From positions 6,953,001 through 7,017,000 of the forward strand of contig NZ_JAVDYC010000001.1 of the NCBI RefSeq assembly GCF_031458255.1: 64,000 bases of DNA, in the 5' to 3' direction. Below, one piece after another: positions 36,592-44,361 of the stretch (the first letter of the stretch is position 1; each line of letters begins with the position of its first letter). This stretch comes from Catenuloplanes niger. Its GTDB lineage: Bacteria; Actinomycetota; Actinomycetes; Mycobacteriales; Micromonosporaceae. The position numbers were made by a program, and so were the translations under genes. The notes under the pieces were generated by a model, which was not told the DNA's origin, did not search any database, and was given only the letters and a program-made list of their open reading frames with translations.

Positions 36592-38666
36592 GCGTGGGCG
36601 AGCACGTCGGCGAGCGTGCCCTGCGGTGCGTCGCGCCGGCGTCGCCACCGTGAGCCGGCCGGTTCGAACACGCGCAGCGCCGTGATCCGCTCGTAGTGGC
36701 GTGGCGGCACCACCAGGTCGATCCCGGCCCGGTGCAGCCGCACCGCGCGGGACTGGACGGACGGCAGCCGCCCGAGCAGTTCCGCGGCGGCCGATACGTC
36801 GATCGCGCGCCCCTCCGGCACCCGCACCTCGACCAGCAGCCGCCCGGCGGTGACGGCCGGCGCCCGGCGCAGCAGCCGCATCCAGCCGGTTGGCAGCGTG
36901 CGGGCGTGCAACGGGACCACCGCGTACGCGGTGCGTGGCCCGGGCCAGCGGGGCGCGTCGTCCGGCAGGCCGGGCACGCCGTGCAACGCGCCGGCGGAGG
37001 CGATCCGCAGCGGCGTACCGCCGGGTGTGCCGGTCCCGACCGCGGTCCCGCCGGCGGTGAGCGCGTATCCGGTGACCAGCCGGGCGCGGCCGAGCCGGCC
37101 GGCCGGCAGCAGGTAGACCTGCTGGTCGAGCAGGTGCTGGAAGCGGCTCGGCACGGGTGCGCCGATCGAGCTGGCGAGCACCGCGCCGCCCGCGTCCACC
37201 CGCACCCGCAGCAGCCAGCGGGCGCGCCGGTCCGGGCGGATCGCGTGCGGGTCGAGGTGGCCGAGCACGAACAGGTCGGGTGTGCGCAGCCCGGTCGTGG
37301 CCACGTCGTGCGGATCGTCCGGTGAGATCACGAACGCCTCGAACGGCTCCGTGGTGACCTGCGCCCGCCCGCGCAGCCAGGGCACACCCACCGACGGCGT
37401 ACCGACCGGCTCCTCCTGGGTCTCCGGCGGCGCGGACGCGAAGAGGATCGCCGGCGGCGCGACCTGCGGAACGGCGACCCCGGCGACGACCGGAGCGGCG
37501 GCCCGCGCACCGGCGGCGGCCGGACCGGCACCGGCGACCGGAGCAGCCGCGGTGGCCGGACCGACGCCAGCAGCCGGACCAGCAGGAGCGACAGAAACAG
37601 CAGGAACGGCCGGAGCCGCGGGAGCGGACGGAACGGCGGGAGCGGCCGGGGTGGCGCGGACCGTGACCGTGACCGGCGCGGTGACCGGCACCAGCCGCCC
37701 GTCCGGCCCGGAGCGGAACGCGGCCTCGCCGGTCGCCCGGTCCGGCCGGTGCGCCTGCCAGACGCCGGGCTCGCCGGTGGGCTCGATCGCCCGCAGGTCG
37801 TGCCGGTCGCCGGACAGCTCGACCGCGCCACCGGCCGGCGGCGTCCACACGGTCGCGCCGGTCGTCTCGGCCAGGTCGGCCACGTTGCGCAGCAGATGGT
37901 CGCGGTCCGCGGCCTCGGCCGGCCAGGTCAGCCAGAGCCGCAGGTCGCAGCCGTAGAGCGGCAGGTCACCGAGCACGGAGGCGAGCCGCCGCCCGGCGTG
38001 CACCCGCTGGGTGCCGCGGTAGTCGCCGATCACGAAGCCGCCGGACCGGACGGTGACCGCGACCGTGGCCAGCCGGGGATGCCCGTCGCGCAGCCGGTGG
38101 GCGGCGGCCCGCCGGGTCACGAAGTCGGCGCGGGTGGCGAGCGCGACACCGTCCGGCAGTGCCAGCGCGACCACGCCGGCCCGGTGCCGCACGATGCCGT
38201 CGTCGACGTCGAACCAGCCGGGCAGCGGGGTCGCCAGGTCCGGTGGCTGGATGACGGTCCAGCCGACCGGCTCGCCGGTGGCACGGTCGACCGCGACCGC
38301 GTCCGGCGCCTCGTCCTCGCCCGGCCACCGGTCCACCCGCGCGCCGTCCGGCGTGGTCAGCACATCGCGGCCGAGCAGCCCGGCGACCTCGCGGAACAGC
38401 GCGTCGTGGGCGGCGCCGTCGTCGGTGAGCATGCGTACGTCGTCGGTGGGCCCGCTGGCGTGCCGGACCAGGTCGGCGAGGCGGCGCCCGGTCAGCGGCG
38501 TGTCCGGCGCGAAGGGCGCGGCCAGCCCGTTCCCGGTGGCCGCTCTGATCAGCGGTACGTCGTGCAGGCCGGCGACCTGTCGGCACCGCTCGACCGCCGG
38601 TCGCGCCGCGTACATCCCTCTCACCGCCCGCAGGTCACGTCCGCGCTCCGTTTCGGACGACAGCAT
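36579..38666 (-). CDS. Unknown ~695-residue protein of the T7SS locus
   Basis: I do not recognise this protein. The ATG at 38666 is the first start after a divergent promoter region, but its ribosome site is weak; internal starts near 38614 (RGMYAARP) are possible. Residues about 1-290 are an alpha/beta domain with motifs such as DVPLIRAATGNG, GRDVLTTPDGARVD and YGCDLRLWLTWP. An Ala/Pro/Val linker follows (about 355-435). A second domain contains GRAQVTTEPFEAFVISPDD and LGHLDPHAIRPD. There is no signal peptide or membrane helix, so it should be cytosolic. The N-terminal part vaguely recalls the enzyme-like domains of actinobacterial giant effectors, but no catalytic motif can be named. The frame stays open far upstream across the mycosin gene, which is an artefact of composition. 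Confidence 0.72.
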   Translation of the reverse strand: MLSSETERGRDLRAVRGMYAARPAVERCRQVAGLHDVPLIRAATGNGLAAPFAPDTPLTGRRLADLVRHASGPTDDVRMLTDDGAAHDALFREVAGLLGRDVLTTPDGARVDRWPGEDEAPDAVAVDRATGEPVGWTVIQPPDLATPLPGWFDVDDGIVRHRAGVVALALPDGVALATRADFVTRRAAAHRLRDGHPRLATVAVTVRSGGFVIGDYRGTQRVHAGRRLASVLGDLPLYGCDLRLWLTWPAEAADRDHLLRNVADLAETTGATVWTPPAGGAVELSGDRHDLRAIEPTGEPGVWQAHRPDRATGEAAFRSGPDGRLVPVTAPVTVTVRATPAAPAVPSAPAAPAVPAVSVAPAGPAAGVGPATAAAPVAGAGPAAAGARAAAPVVAGVAVPQVAPPAILFASAPPETQEEPVGTPSVGVPWLRGRAQVTTEPFEAFVISPDDPHDVATTGLRTPDLFVLGHLDPHAIRPDRRARWLLRVRVDAGGAVLASSIGAPVPSRFQHLLDQQVYLLPAGRLGRARLVTGYALTAGGTAVGTGTPGGTPLRIASAGALHGVPGLPDDAPRWPGPRTAYAVVPLHARTLPTGWMRLLRRAPAVTAGRLLVEVRVPEGRAIDVSAAAELLGRLPSVQSRAVRLHRAGIDLVVPPRHYERITALRVFEPAGSRWRRRRDAPQGTLADVLAHAQRS

Positions 38667-38700
38667 GTCACCAGTGCGGATGATATGCGAGCCCGGATCC

Positions 38701-38726
38701 TGAACCGGAGGGGGCGATCGGCTGTC
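38701..38726 (+). promoter_or_regulatory. Predicted ECF-type promoter for the second mycosin homologue
   Basis: TGAACC (38701-38706), 16 bases, then TGTC (38723-38726), about 115 bp upstream of the start at 38841 in a divergent intergenic region. Confidence 0.55.
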
Positions 38727-38840
38727 GGATCGGCCATCCGCCGATGAGAAGTACGGATCGCATTGAACTGGGACGACCGGCGATCCGTAATCCGGGCGGC
38801 GCTCAATCGGGCGCGCCGCGCGGAGAGAGGGAGAGTGCCG

Positions 38841-40448
38841 GTGCCGATCACACGTCGACGACTGTATCGGCTGCTCGTCGGGCTGATTCTGGCCTGTGGA
38901 GTGGTGCAGCTGACCATGGTGGCCGGTGCGCCCGCAGCCCCGGTGACGCAAGGGTACGTGAAGTACTACACGGTGACCGGAACGTCGGAGAACCTGACCG
39001 AGATCGCGGTGAAGTTCCTCGGCCGCGGGTCGCGATCGGCCGAGATCTACAACCTGAACGCGGGCCGGGTGCAGCCGGACGGCACCGGCCTGACCGACCC
39101 GGCGAAGCTGACCAAGGGCTGGTCGCTGGTGCTGCCGTGGGACGCGGTCGGCACCGGTGTGCAGTACGGGCTGTTGCCGTCCAAGGGCACGCCCACGCCG
39201 GCTCGTGCGCAGGCCACGCCCAGTTCGCCCGCGCCGCAGCGGGCCACACCGACGCCGCGGCGGACCTCGTCCTCCCCGCGCCCGCCGGCCCCGTCGCAGG
39301 CACCGGCGCCGAATCCGCCGGCTCCCCAGACGCAGGCGCCCCGGCCGTCCGCGTCCAGCAGTCCGAAGCCGAGTGCCTCGCCCTCGCCGACCGCACCGAA
39401 ACCGGCCCCGGGCGCGTGCGGCACCGAAGCCGCCTCCGAGCCGAGCTCGACCTGGGCGCAGCAGGCGCTGGGGCCGGACAAGGCCTGGGAGCGGACCCGC
39501 GGCAACGGCGTGGTGGTGGCCGTCATCGACTCCGGCGTCGACGCCAGCCTTCCGCAGCTCAGCGGGCGGGTCGCGCCGGGCGTGGACATCGCCACCGGCA
39601 GCGGCGAGGGTGACTCCGACTGCCTCGGCTCCGGCACCGCGATGGCCGCGATCATCGCCGGCAACTCGGAGCAGGCGGACACGCCCAGCGGCATCGCACC
39701 GGACGCCACGATCCTGCCGATCCGGGTGGTCGACGACAAGGCGCAGTCCGACCCGGCCACCGAGGCGACCGCGATCGAGGTGGCGCTCTCCGCGGGCGCG
39801 AAGGTGATCGCGGTCGGCGCGCACGTGGACCTCTCCGACCCGGCGGTCTCCGCCGCGATCACGGAGGCGCTGACCCAGGATGTGATCGTGGTCGTGGCCG
39901 CGGGCTCGGGTACGCCGCCGGAGGCGCCGGCCGGAGCCCGGGGCGCGCTGCTCTCGGTGGGTGCGGTGGACGAGAACGGGCAGTTCGCGGTGGATGCGCA
40001 GGGCGCTTCCGTGGACGTGGTGGCACCCGGCGTGGACGTGGCCAGCCTCGGCATCAACGGCAGCGGCCCGATCACGGCCAGCGGGCCGCAGTACGCGGTG
40101 GCGTTCGTGGCCGGGCAGGCCGCGCTGGTCCGGGCCGCGTACCCGCAGCTGACCGCCGCGCAGGTGAAGAACCGGATCGAGAAGACCTCGGACCAGGTGG
40201 GTACGGACCGGGGCGAGGGCAGCCGGTACGGCTACGGAATGATCAACCCGGCCGCCGCGGTCACCTCCGCGGTCGAGGGCGAGACGGTCGCGCTGCCGCC
40301 GGTGCCGGAGCCGGGCGTCGGCGTCGGCGCGGTGATCGCCATCGTGATCGTGGTGCTGATCATGCTGGCCGCGATCGGTCTGCTGCTGCTGCGGGCCCGC
40401 CGCTGGGCACAGGGCCCGGCCGACCCGGCCGAGCACGACCTGCGCTGA
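38841..40448 (+). CDS. mycP: Second mycosin homologue, predicted pseudoprotease
   Basis: The 535-residue product has an N-terminal signal/anchor (about 10-33), a LysM-like module (40-106), an 80-residue Pro/Ser/Thr linker (about 113-190), an S8/mycosin domain (about 195-475) and a C-terminal transmembrane helix (494-517). The GTG at 38841 has AGGGAG seven bases upstream; a GTG six bases earlier is equally possible. Asp230 (VAVIDSGVD) remains. The His motif reads DCLGSGTAMAA, so His is Ser264. The oxyanion AAGN is AAGS (Ser356). The GTS motif is GPQ, so the nucleophile is Gln417. Three of four catalytic positions are lost, so it cannot be a normal serine protease. A structural, MycP-like role in stabilising the secretion complex at the wall is the likely function. 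It has the shared promoter motif and ends at a strong terminator. Confidence 0.9.
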   Translation: MPITRRRLYRLLVGLILACGVVQLTMVAGAPAAPVTQGYVKYYTVTGTSENLTEIAVKFLGRGSRSAEIYNLNAGRVQPDGTGLTDPAKLTKGWSLVLPWDAVGTGVQYGLLPSKGTPTPARAQATPSSPAPQRATPTPRRTSSSPRPPAPSQAPAPNPPAPQTQAPRPSASSSPKPSASPSPTAPKPAPGACGTEAASEPSSTWAQQALGPDKAWERTRGNGVVVAVIDSGVDASLPQLSGRVAPGVDIATGSGEGDSDCLGSGTAMAAIIAGNSEQADTPSGIAPDATILPIRVVDDKAQSDPATEATAIEVALSAGAKVIAVGAHVDLSDPAVSAAITEALTQDVIVVVAAGSGTPPEAPAGARGALLSVGAVDENGQFAVDAQGASVDVVAPGVDVASLGINGSGPITASGPQYAVAFVAGQAALVRAAYPQLTAAQVKNRIEKTSDQVGTDRGEGSRYGYGMINPAAAVTSAVEGETVALPPVPEPGVGVGAVIAIVIVVLIMLAAIGLLLLRARRWAQGPADPAEHDLR

Positions 40449-40456
40449 CCGCACGA

Positions 40457-40492
40457 AACGGCCCCCGTCCTCGCGAGAGGGCGGGGGCCGTT
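40457..40492. terminator. Bidirectional hairpin terminator
   Basis: A 16-bp stem (40457-40472 against 40477-40492, one G:U-type pair, GCGA tetraloop) has an A-rich start and a T-rich end. It sits between the convergent stops of the second mycosin and the lectin/transglycosylase gene. Confidence 0.92.
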
Positions 40493-40506
40493 GCCGTACC
40501 GGTGGG

Positions 40507-42096
40507 TCAGCTCTTCGGGGTCCAGGACTGCTTGTCGTGGTTCACGCAGAACCAGATGACCACCCGGGCGCCGGGTGCCGGGGCGTCGACGTCGACGTCG
40601 AGGCACATGTTGTCGGCGAGCGCGGTGTAGACCGTGCTGTTCTCGATCCGCCAGCGCTGCGCGTCCGAGCCGTTGCACTTCCAGGTCCGTACCGGCGTGA
40701 CGTTGTCGGTCTTGCCGTCGACCACGTCCAGGCACTGGCCGGTGGTCTTGGACCGGATGGTGCCGTCGGCGCCGATCTGCCAGCGCTGCTTGGCCGCCAT
40801 CGGGTCGCACGGCTGGATCGTGGCCGGGTCGCCGGGTGCGAGGCAGTGGCCGCCCTTGACCTGCACGAACTGCGTACCCTCCGGCGGCTTGGGCTTCTCC
40901 GAGGACGGGGCCGGCGCCGGGGTGCGTTGCGGCGAGGTGCCGCCGGTGGTGCCGGGCTTCGGCGACTTCGAGGCGGACGGGGTGGCCGACGGCTTCGGTG
41001 CGACCGCGATCCGGCTGTCCATCGCGTAGTAGTCCGCGTAGGCGAGCACGGTCTCGATGAACGCCTGGGTCTCGCCGTCCGGCGCGCCCACGGCCTGACG
41101 CACCGTCTCCGGCCCGTTGCGGTACGCGGCCAGCGCCAGCATGGACGGGTCACCCTCCAGCCCGTTCAGCTCGGTGATCAGCCCGCACAGCGCCGCACCG
41201 ACGGCCGGGATCGACTTGACCGGGTCCCACGCGGACGCGCCCTCCGGGCCGTAGCGTGCCCACACGTCGCCGCGGAACTGGGCGACGCCCTGCTCACCGG
41301 TGGTGCCGAGCTTGTTCGAGTTGAACTCGGAGGACGCCATCAGGACGGCGGCGACCGTGGCCGGCGGGATCTCCCCGCAGACGCTGCCCGCGGCCTTGAC
41401 CGGCGCGACGTACTCCTCCGGCAGCGGCTTGACCTCGGCCGCGGACGCGTTCGGGTTGGGCCGGGCGTCCGTGCCACCGAACTGCGGCAGCGTCGCGTAG
41501 TAGGCCGCGTAGGCGGTGGACCGGTCCACGTACTCGTCCGCCGCGCCGGGCACGCCCTTGGCCTTGGTCACCTCCGGCAGCCCGGAGCGGAACGCGGCCA
41601 GTGACAGACGCCACTCGTCGCCCTGCACGCCCGCGACCCGGATCTGGCCGGACAGGTCGCACATCTGGTGGGCGAGCGCCAGCACGGCCGCGGACGTGTC
41701 GTCGCGCTTCGCGTCCGGCCAGGGTGCCCAGTTCTTCCAGTCCTCGTCGTCCAGGCCGGCCAGGCCCCGGCCGCCGGACGCGGTGTTGGTCTCGGACGCG
41801 TTCAGGCCGGACTCCGCCATCAGCTGGCCGGCCATCCGCGCCGGGGTCAGCATCGGGCAGGACCGGGCCGCGCTGGCGATCGCGGAGAACTGCTCGTCCG
41901 TTACGCTCCGGCCGGTGAGCTCGTCGTTCGCGGCGTTGGCGATGCCGAAGCCGATCGTGGCCGCGGACGCGACGATGATCGCGACGCCCGCCACGATCAT
42001 GCCGGCGACGCCGCGGCGCAGCCCGCCTCTCGCCCGGATCCGGTCACCGAGCTCGCCGAGCCATCGACTCAGATTGGGGAACATGGTGGTTCGCAC
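40507..42096 (-). CDS. Membrane-anchored protein with two SLT-like domains and a ricin-type lectin domain
   Basis: The 529-residue product has a basic N-terminus and transmembrane helix (about 30-55). A first lytic-transglycosylase-like domain (about 65-205) has Glu95 in MAESGLN at the position of the catalytic acid. A second such domain (about 240-358) has MASSEFN, so the aligned residue is Ser255. After a Pro/Ser linker comes a C-terminal beta-trefoil of ricin type (about 405-529) with three Q-x-W motifs at 437, 480 and 523. The GTG at 42096 has AAGGG about nine bases upstream. The predicted role is binding and local cleavage of peptidoglycan or wall glycan at the outer face, making room for the secretion apparatus. 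The assignment to SLT folds rests on a few motifs and the paired tail AYxAYYA/AYADYYA. It carries the shared promoter motif. Confidence 0.82.
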   Translation of the reverse strand: MRTTMFPNLSRWLGELGDRIRARGGLRRGVAGMIVAGVAIIVASAATIGFGIANAANDELTGRSVTDEQFSAIASAARSCPMLTPARMAGQLMAESGLNASETNTASGGRGLAGLDDEDWKNWAPWPDAKRDDTSAAVLALAHQMCDLSGQIRVAGVQGDEWRLSLAAFRSGLPEVTKAKGVPGAADEYVDRSTAYAAYYATLPQFGGTDARPNPNASAAEVKPLPEEYVAPVKAAGSVCGEIPPATVAAVLMASSEFNSNKLGTTGEQGVAQFRGDVWARYGPEGASAWDPVKSIPAVGAALCGLITELNGLEGDPSMLALAAYRNGPETVRQAVGAPDGETQAFIETVLAYADYYAMDSRIAVAPKPSATPSASKSPKPGTTGGTSPQRTPAPAPSSEKPKPPEGTQFVQVKGGHCLAPGDPATIQPCDPMAAKQRWQIGADGTIRSKTTGQCLDVVDGKTDNVTPVRTWKCNGSDAQRWRIENSTVYTALADNMCLDVDVDAPAPGARVVIWFCVNHDKQSWTPKS

Positions 42097-42136
42097 GGCG
42101 CCGTACCCTTCGTCAGCGTCACAACTCCGGCGTGAA

Positions 42137-42162
42137 GACGAAAGCGAACCCGGCTCGGTTCA
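42137..42162 (-). promoter_or_regulatory. Predicted ECF-type promoter for the lectin/SLT gene
   Basis: On the minus strand TGAACC (42162-42157) is followed by 16 bases and CGTC (42140-42137), 40 bp upstream of the start at 42096. It is an exact match to the copies in front of the 43880 and 44362 genes. Confidence 0.65.
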
Positions 42163-42277
42163 CCGAACGGCGCAAACTACCGTAGATTTGTTCGCGAGCC
42201 GGAGGGAGCGACCTGGTGACCATGATGGCCGGACGGTGCACCGGTGCCCCGCTGTGAGAGATTCGTTGGAGGCCTCG

Positions 42278-42838
42278 ATGCCGGCGATGCGCGACGACGC
42301 CGCTGTGTCGACCGCTGACGACGCCTCGGGCTGGCCGCCCGAGGAGCGCATGCGGCGGATTCACGAGGCCCACGCCGCGCCGGTGCTCCGCTTCCTGATG
42401 CGGCTCACGCTCGGCGACCAGGACCTCGCGGAGGACCTGCTGCAGGAGACCATGCTGCGCGCTTGGCGCAACCTGGACGCGCTGCCCAAGGAGATCGAGC
42501 GGGTCGCGCCCTGGCTCTACACGGTCGCGCGGAACGTCGCGATCGACGCGGCCCGCGCCCGCCGGGCCCGCCCGCCGGAGGTCGCGGTGGCGGACATCAC
42601 CCGGCTGCCGCAGCCGGGCGACGCGGTCGACGGGCTGGTCTCCGGGCACATCGTCCGGCAGGCGCTGGCCCGGCTCAGCCCGGAGCACCGCGCGGTGCTG
42701 ATCGAGGTCTACTTCCGGGGCTCGTCCACCGCCGAAGCGGCGGCCAGGTTGGGTATCCCGGAAGGTACAGTCAAGTCACGAGCTTATTACGCAGTGCGAT
42801 CCATGCGGGCCGCCGTGGGGTCGGTGGAACCGGAATGA
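42278..42838 (+). CDS. ECF-type RNA polymerase sigma factor
   Basis: This 186-residue group 4 sigma factor has region 2 (about 30-95, with DQDLAEDLLQETMLRAW and APWLYTVARNVAIDAAR) and region 4 (about 128-180, with LSPEHRAVLIEVYFRG and the recognition helix around IPEGTVKSRAYYA). It resembles the SigL/SigK/SigM type, which is controlled by zinc-binding anti-sigma factors. The ATG at 42278 has GGAGG (42268-42272) five bases upstream. Its stop overlaps the anti-sigma start (ATGA), so the pair is translationally coupled. Six copies of one promoter motif lie within 15 kb on either side, so it probably drives this T7SS accessory regulon. In mycobacteria SigM similarly controls ESX-related genes. 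No copy of the motif precedes the sigma gene itself. Confidence 0.93.
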   Translation: MPAMRDDAAVSTADDASGWPPEERMRRIHEAHAAPVLRFLMRLTLGDQDLAEDLLQETMLRAWRNLDALPKEIERVAPWLYTVARNVAIDAARARRARPPEVAVADITRLPQPGDAVDGLVSGHIVRQALARLSPEHRAVLIEVYFRGSSTAEAAARLGIPEGTVKSRAYYAVRSMRAAVGSVEPE

Positions 42839-43686
42839 CGCGCCGCTTCAGTGGCCGGTCCGGTGACCGGCACCCCGATCGGGGGCAGGAGGCTCTGAGG
42901 GGAGGGCTGGCGCAGATGGGTGACAACCGCGACGAGGCCATGGCCGAGCGGGCCAACCTGGCGCTGTACCTGCTCGGGGCGCTGCCCGAGGACGAGCGCG
43001 CCGACTTCGAGCGGCACCTGGCGGGCTGCGACCGGTGCCTCGCGGAGGCGCTCGACCTGGGCCCGTCCACCAGCGGCCTCGGCCAGTTCACGGACGACGA
43101 CATCCACGAGTTCCTGACCTCGGTCGGCAACGACGACACGTCCATCCCGGAGCCGGAGCCGGCCGCGCCCGCCGTGGCCGCCGCGCCGGTGCCGCGTTCC
43201 CGGCCGGCTCGCCCGCAGGCGCCCGCCCGCCCGGCCGACAACCGGCCCGGGCGCGCGCCCGGCCGTCGCGGTCGGCTCGCGGTGCTCGGCGTCGCGGCCG
43301 CGCTGATCCTGGCGGTCGCCGGAGTCTCGTTCGCGCTGCTCGGCGACGACGGTGGTGCCGGCGATGCCAACCTGGTCGCGACCGCGGCGGCGAGCAGCGC
43401 CAGCGTCAGCTTCTCGGTCACGGTCACGGACACGCCGGTCGAGGGCCTGACCGCGCGCGCGACCGTCACCGGTCTGCAGGCCGGTGAGCGCTACCGGCTG
43501 TACGCGGTGACCCGCGACAACGCCTCCGTCGTGATCCGCGACTTCACCGGCGAGGCCGGCAGCCAGGACGTGAACGGCCGGCTCACGGTGCCGGTCGACC
43601 AGATCGCGTTCTTCTCGGTCCAGGTGACCGACGGCCGCACGGTCGTCGTCGCGCCGCTACCCGCCGGAACGTCGTCGCCGCGCTGA
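42835..43686 (+). CDS. Zinc-finger transmembrane anti-sigma factor
   Basis: The 283-residue product has a cytosolic zinc-binding anti-sigma domain with His61-x3-Cys65-x2-Cys68 (HLAGCDRC) after LALYLLGALPEDERADFERH. A Pro/Arg-rich linker, one transmembrane helix (about 146-170) and an extracytoplasmic beta-type domain like RskA C-termini follow. It should hold the upstream sigma factor at the membrane and release it on an outside signal. The start at 42835 overlaps the sigma stop; an internal ATG at 42916, with GGGGAGGG upstream, is a good alternative that keeps the zinc domain. No regulated-proteolysis gene is visible nearby. Confidence 0.9.
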   Translation: MTRRFSGRSGDRHPDRGQEALRGGLAQMGDNRDEAMAERANLALYLLGALPEDERADFERHLAGCDRCLAEALDLGPSTSGLGQFTDDDIHEFLTSVGNDDTSIPEPEPAAPAVAAAPVPRSRPARPQAPARPADNRPGRAPGRRGRLAVLGVAAALILAVAGVSFALLGDDGGAGDANLVATAAASSASVSFSVTVTDTPVEGLTARATVTGLQAGERYRLYAVTRDNASVVIRDFTGEAGSQDVNGRLTVPVDQIAFFSVQVTDGRTVVVAPLPAGTSSPR

Positions 43687-43804
43687 GCGATCTGTCCACT
43701 TCGGGCAACATATCCGTCCTTGTCATGCAGTTATGCGGAAGATCCGTCATGTCTGCATAAAGCATCAAAGATATGTGACGAAGGCGATTTTTATTAATTC
43801 TCGG

Positions 43805-43830
43805 TGAACCGTGCCGGAATGCGCCTCGTC
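43805..43830 (+). promoter_or_regulatory. Predicted ECF-type promoter for the 103-residue protein
   Basis: TGAACC (43805-43810), 16 bases, then CGTC (43827-43830), 49 bp upstream of the GTG at 43880 and directly downstream of a T-rich stretch. Confidence 0.65.
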
Positions 43831-43879
43831 ATCCATCGGTCGGCATCGCCAACGAGACGGTGCCGGATCGGAGGATGAC

Positions 43880-44191
43880 GTGGCCGGCGCCGAGTTGACC
43901 TGTGCGAACACCCTTCTTGTCGCGGTACCGAAGGAGCGTCGCCGCCCCGAGGCCGGCGTCGACCGCGCGATCCGCGACGTGCTCTCCCTCGACCTGGGGC
44001 GTGCCGACGACCGCACGGTGGCCGAGTTGATCCACCACCATCCATCGTTCCGCCGGTCCGGCGGCCCCGCCGCCTGGATCCGCCGGCTCCGGCAGCTGCG
44101 ACGCGAGATGCCCGAGCGCGTCACCGATCTCGAGGCGATCGCGGTGCACGCCATGAGTTGCCCGCCCGGACCGTCCGATTCGGACCGATAA
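43880..44191 (+). CDS. Small protein of unknown function, shares leader and promoter with the giant effector
   Basis: The 103-residue product is not recognised. The GTG at 43880 has GGAGG (43870-43874) upstream. The first residues, MAGAELTCANTLLVAVPKE, resemble the start of the giant effector (MASAGNFQLICADGRFIAVP), and the two upstream regions are duplicates. The rest is Arg-rich and helical, with RTVAELIHHHPSFRR and AWIRRLRQLRREMPERV. It has no signal peptide or membrane helix. It may be a specific chaperone, leader-like partner or immunity factor for the giant effector, but nothing in the sequence proves any of these. Confidence 0.65.
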   Translation: MAGAELTCANTLLVAVPKERRRPEAGVDRAIRDVLSLDLGRADDRTVAELIHHHPSFRRSGGPAAWIRRLRQLRREMPERVTDLEAIAVHAMSCPPGPSDSDR

Positions 44192-44198
44192 ATCGGTC
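44183..44198. promoter_or_regulatory. Palindrome over the stop codon of the 103-residue gene
   Basis: GACCGAT and ATCGGTC form a 7-bp inverted repeat with a two-base spacer, containing the TAA stop. It may act as a weak terminator or an operator ahead of the giant effector promoter. Confidence 0.3.
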
Positions 44199-44284
44199 GA
44201 TGAGATGCAGGGGTACGGATTATCCGTCATACCGACATACAGGATAGAAAACGAGTGATAAAGACAATTTTTGTAAATTGATGG

Positions 44285-44310
44285 TGAACCGTAGCGGTGG
44301 GCGCGACGTC
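44285..44310 (+). promoter_or_regulatory. Predicted ECF-type promoter for the giant effector gene
   Basis: TGAACC (44285-44290), 16 bases, then CGTC (44307-44310), 51 bp upstream of the GTG at 44362. Confidence 0.65.
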
Positions 44311-44361
44311 AATCCGTCATCGGCGCTCCGGGGTTGTGGCGGCGCCGGGTGAGGAGAGCGA

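Larger units (their letters stand above)
43741..44300 (+). repeat. Duplicated AT-rich promoter segment (43741-43820 and 44221-44300)
   Basis: Two 80-bp segments exactly 480 bp apart align without a gap at roughly two-thirds identity. They share ATCCGTCAT, a T-rich core (GATTTTTATTAATT against AATTTTTGTAAATT) and GGTGAACCGT. Each precedes a gene starting GTG-GC. These are the most AT-rich stretches in the window. The gene between them may have been copied with its promoter. Confidence 0.7.

Noticed and set aside
32444..40448. Annotating the two mycosins as active serine proteases
   Set aside because: The catalytic Ser is Asp in one and Gln in the other, and the oxyanion Asn is also lost.
38667..40454. 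Extension of the 695-residue minus-strand gene across the second mycosin
   Set aside because: The added ~595 residues are antisense to a well-supported signal peptide, LysM-like and S8 domain.
43829..44230. A 133-codon minus-strand frame opposite the 103-residue gene
   Set aside because: The plus-strand gene has a promoter motif, a ribosome site and N-terminal similarity to the next gene; the minus frame has none of these.
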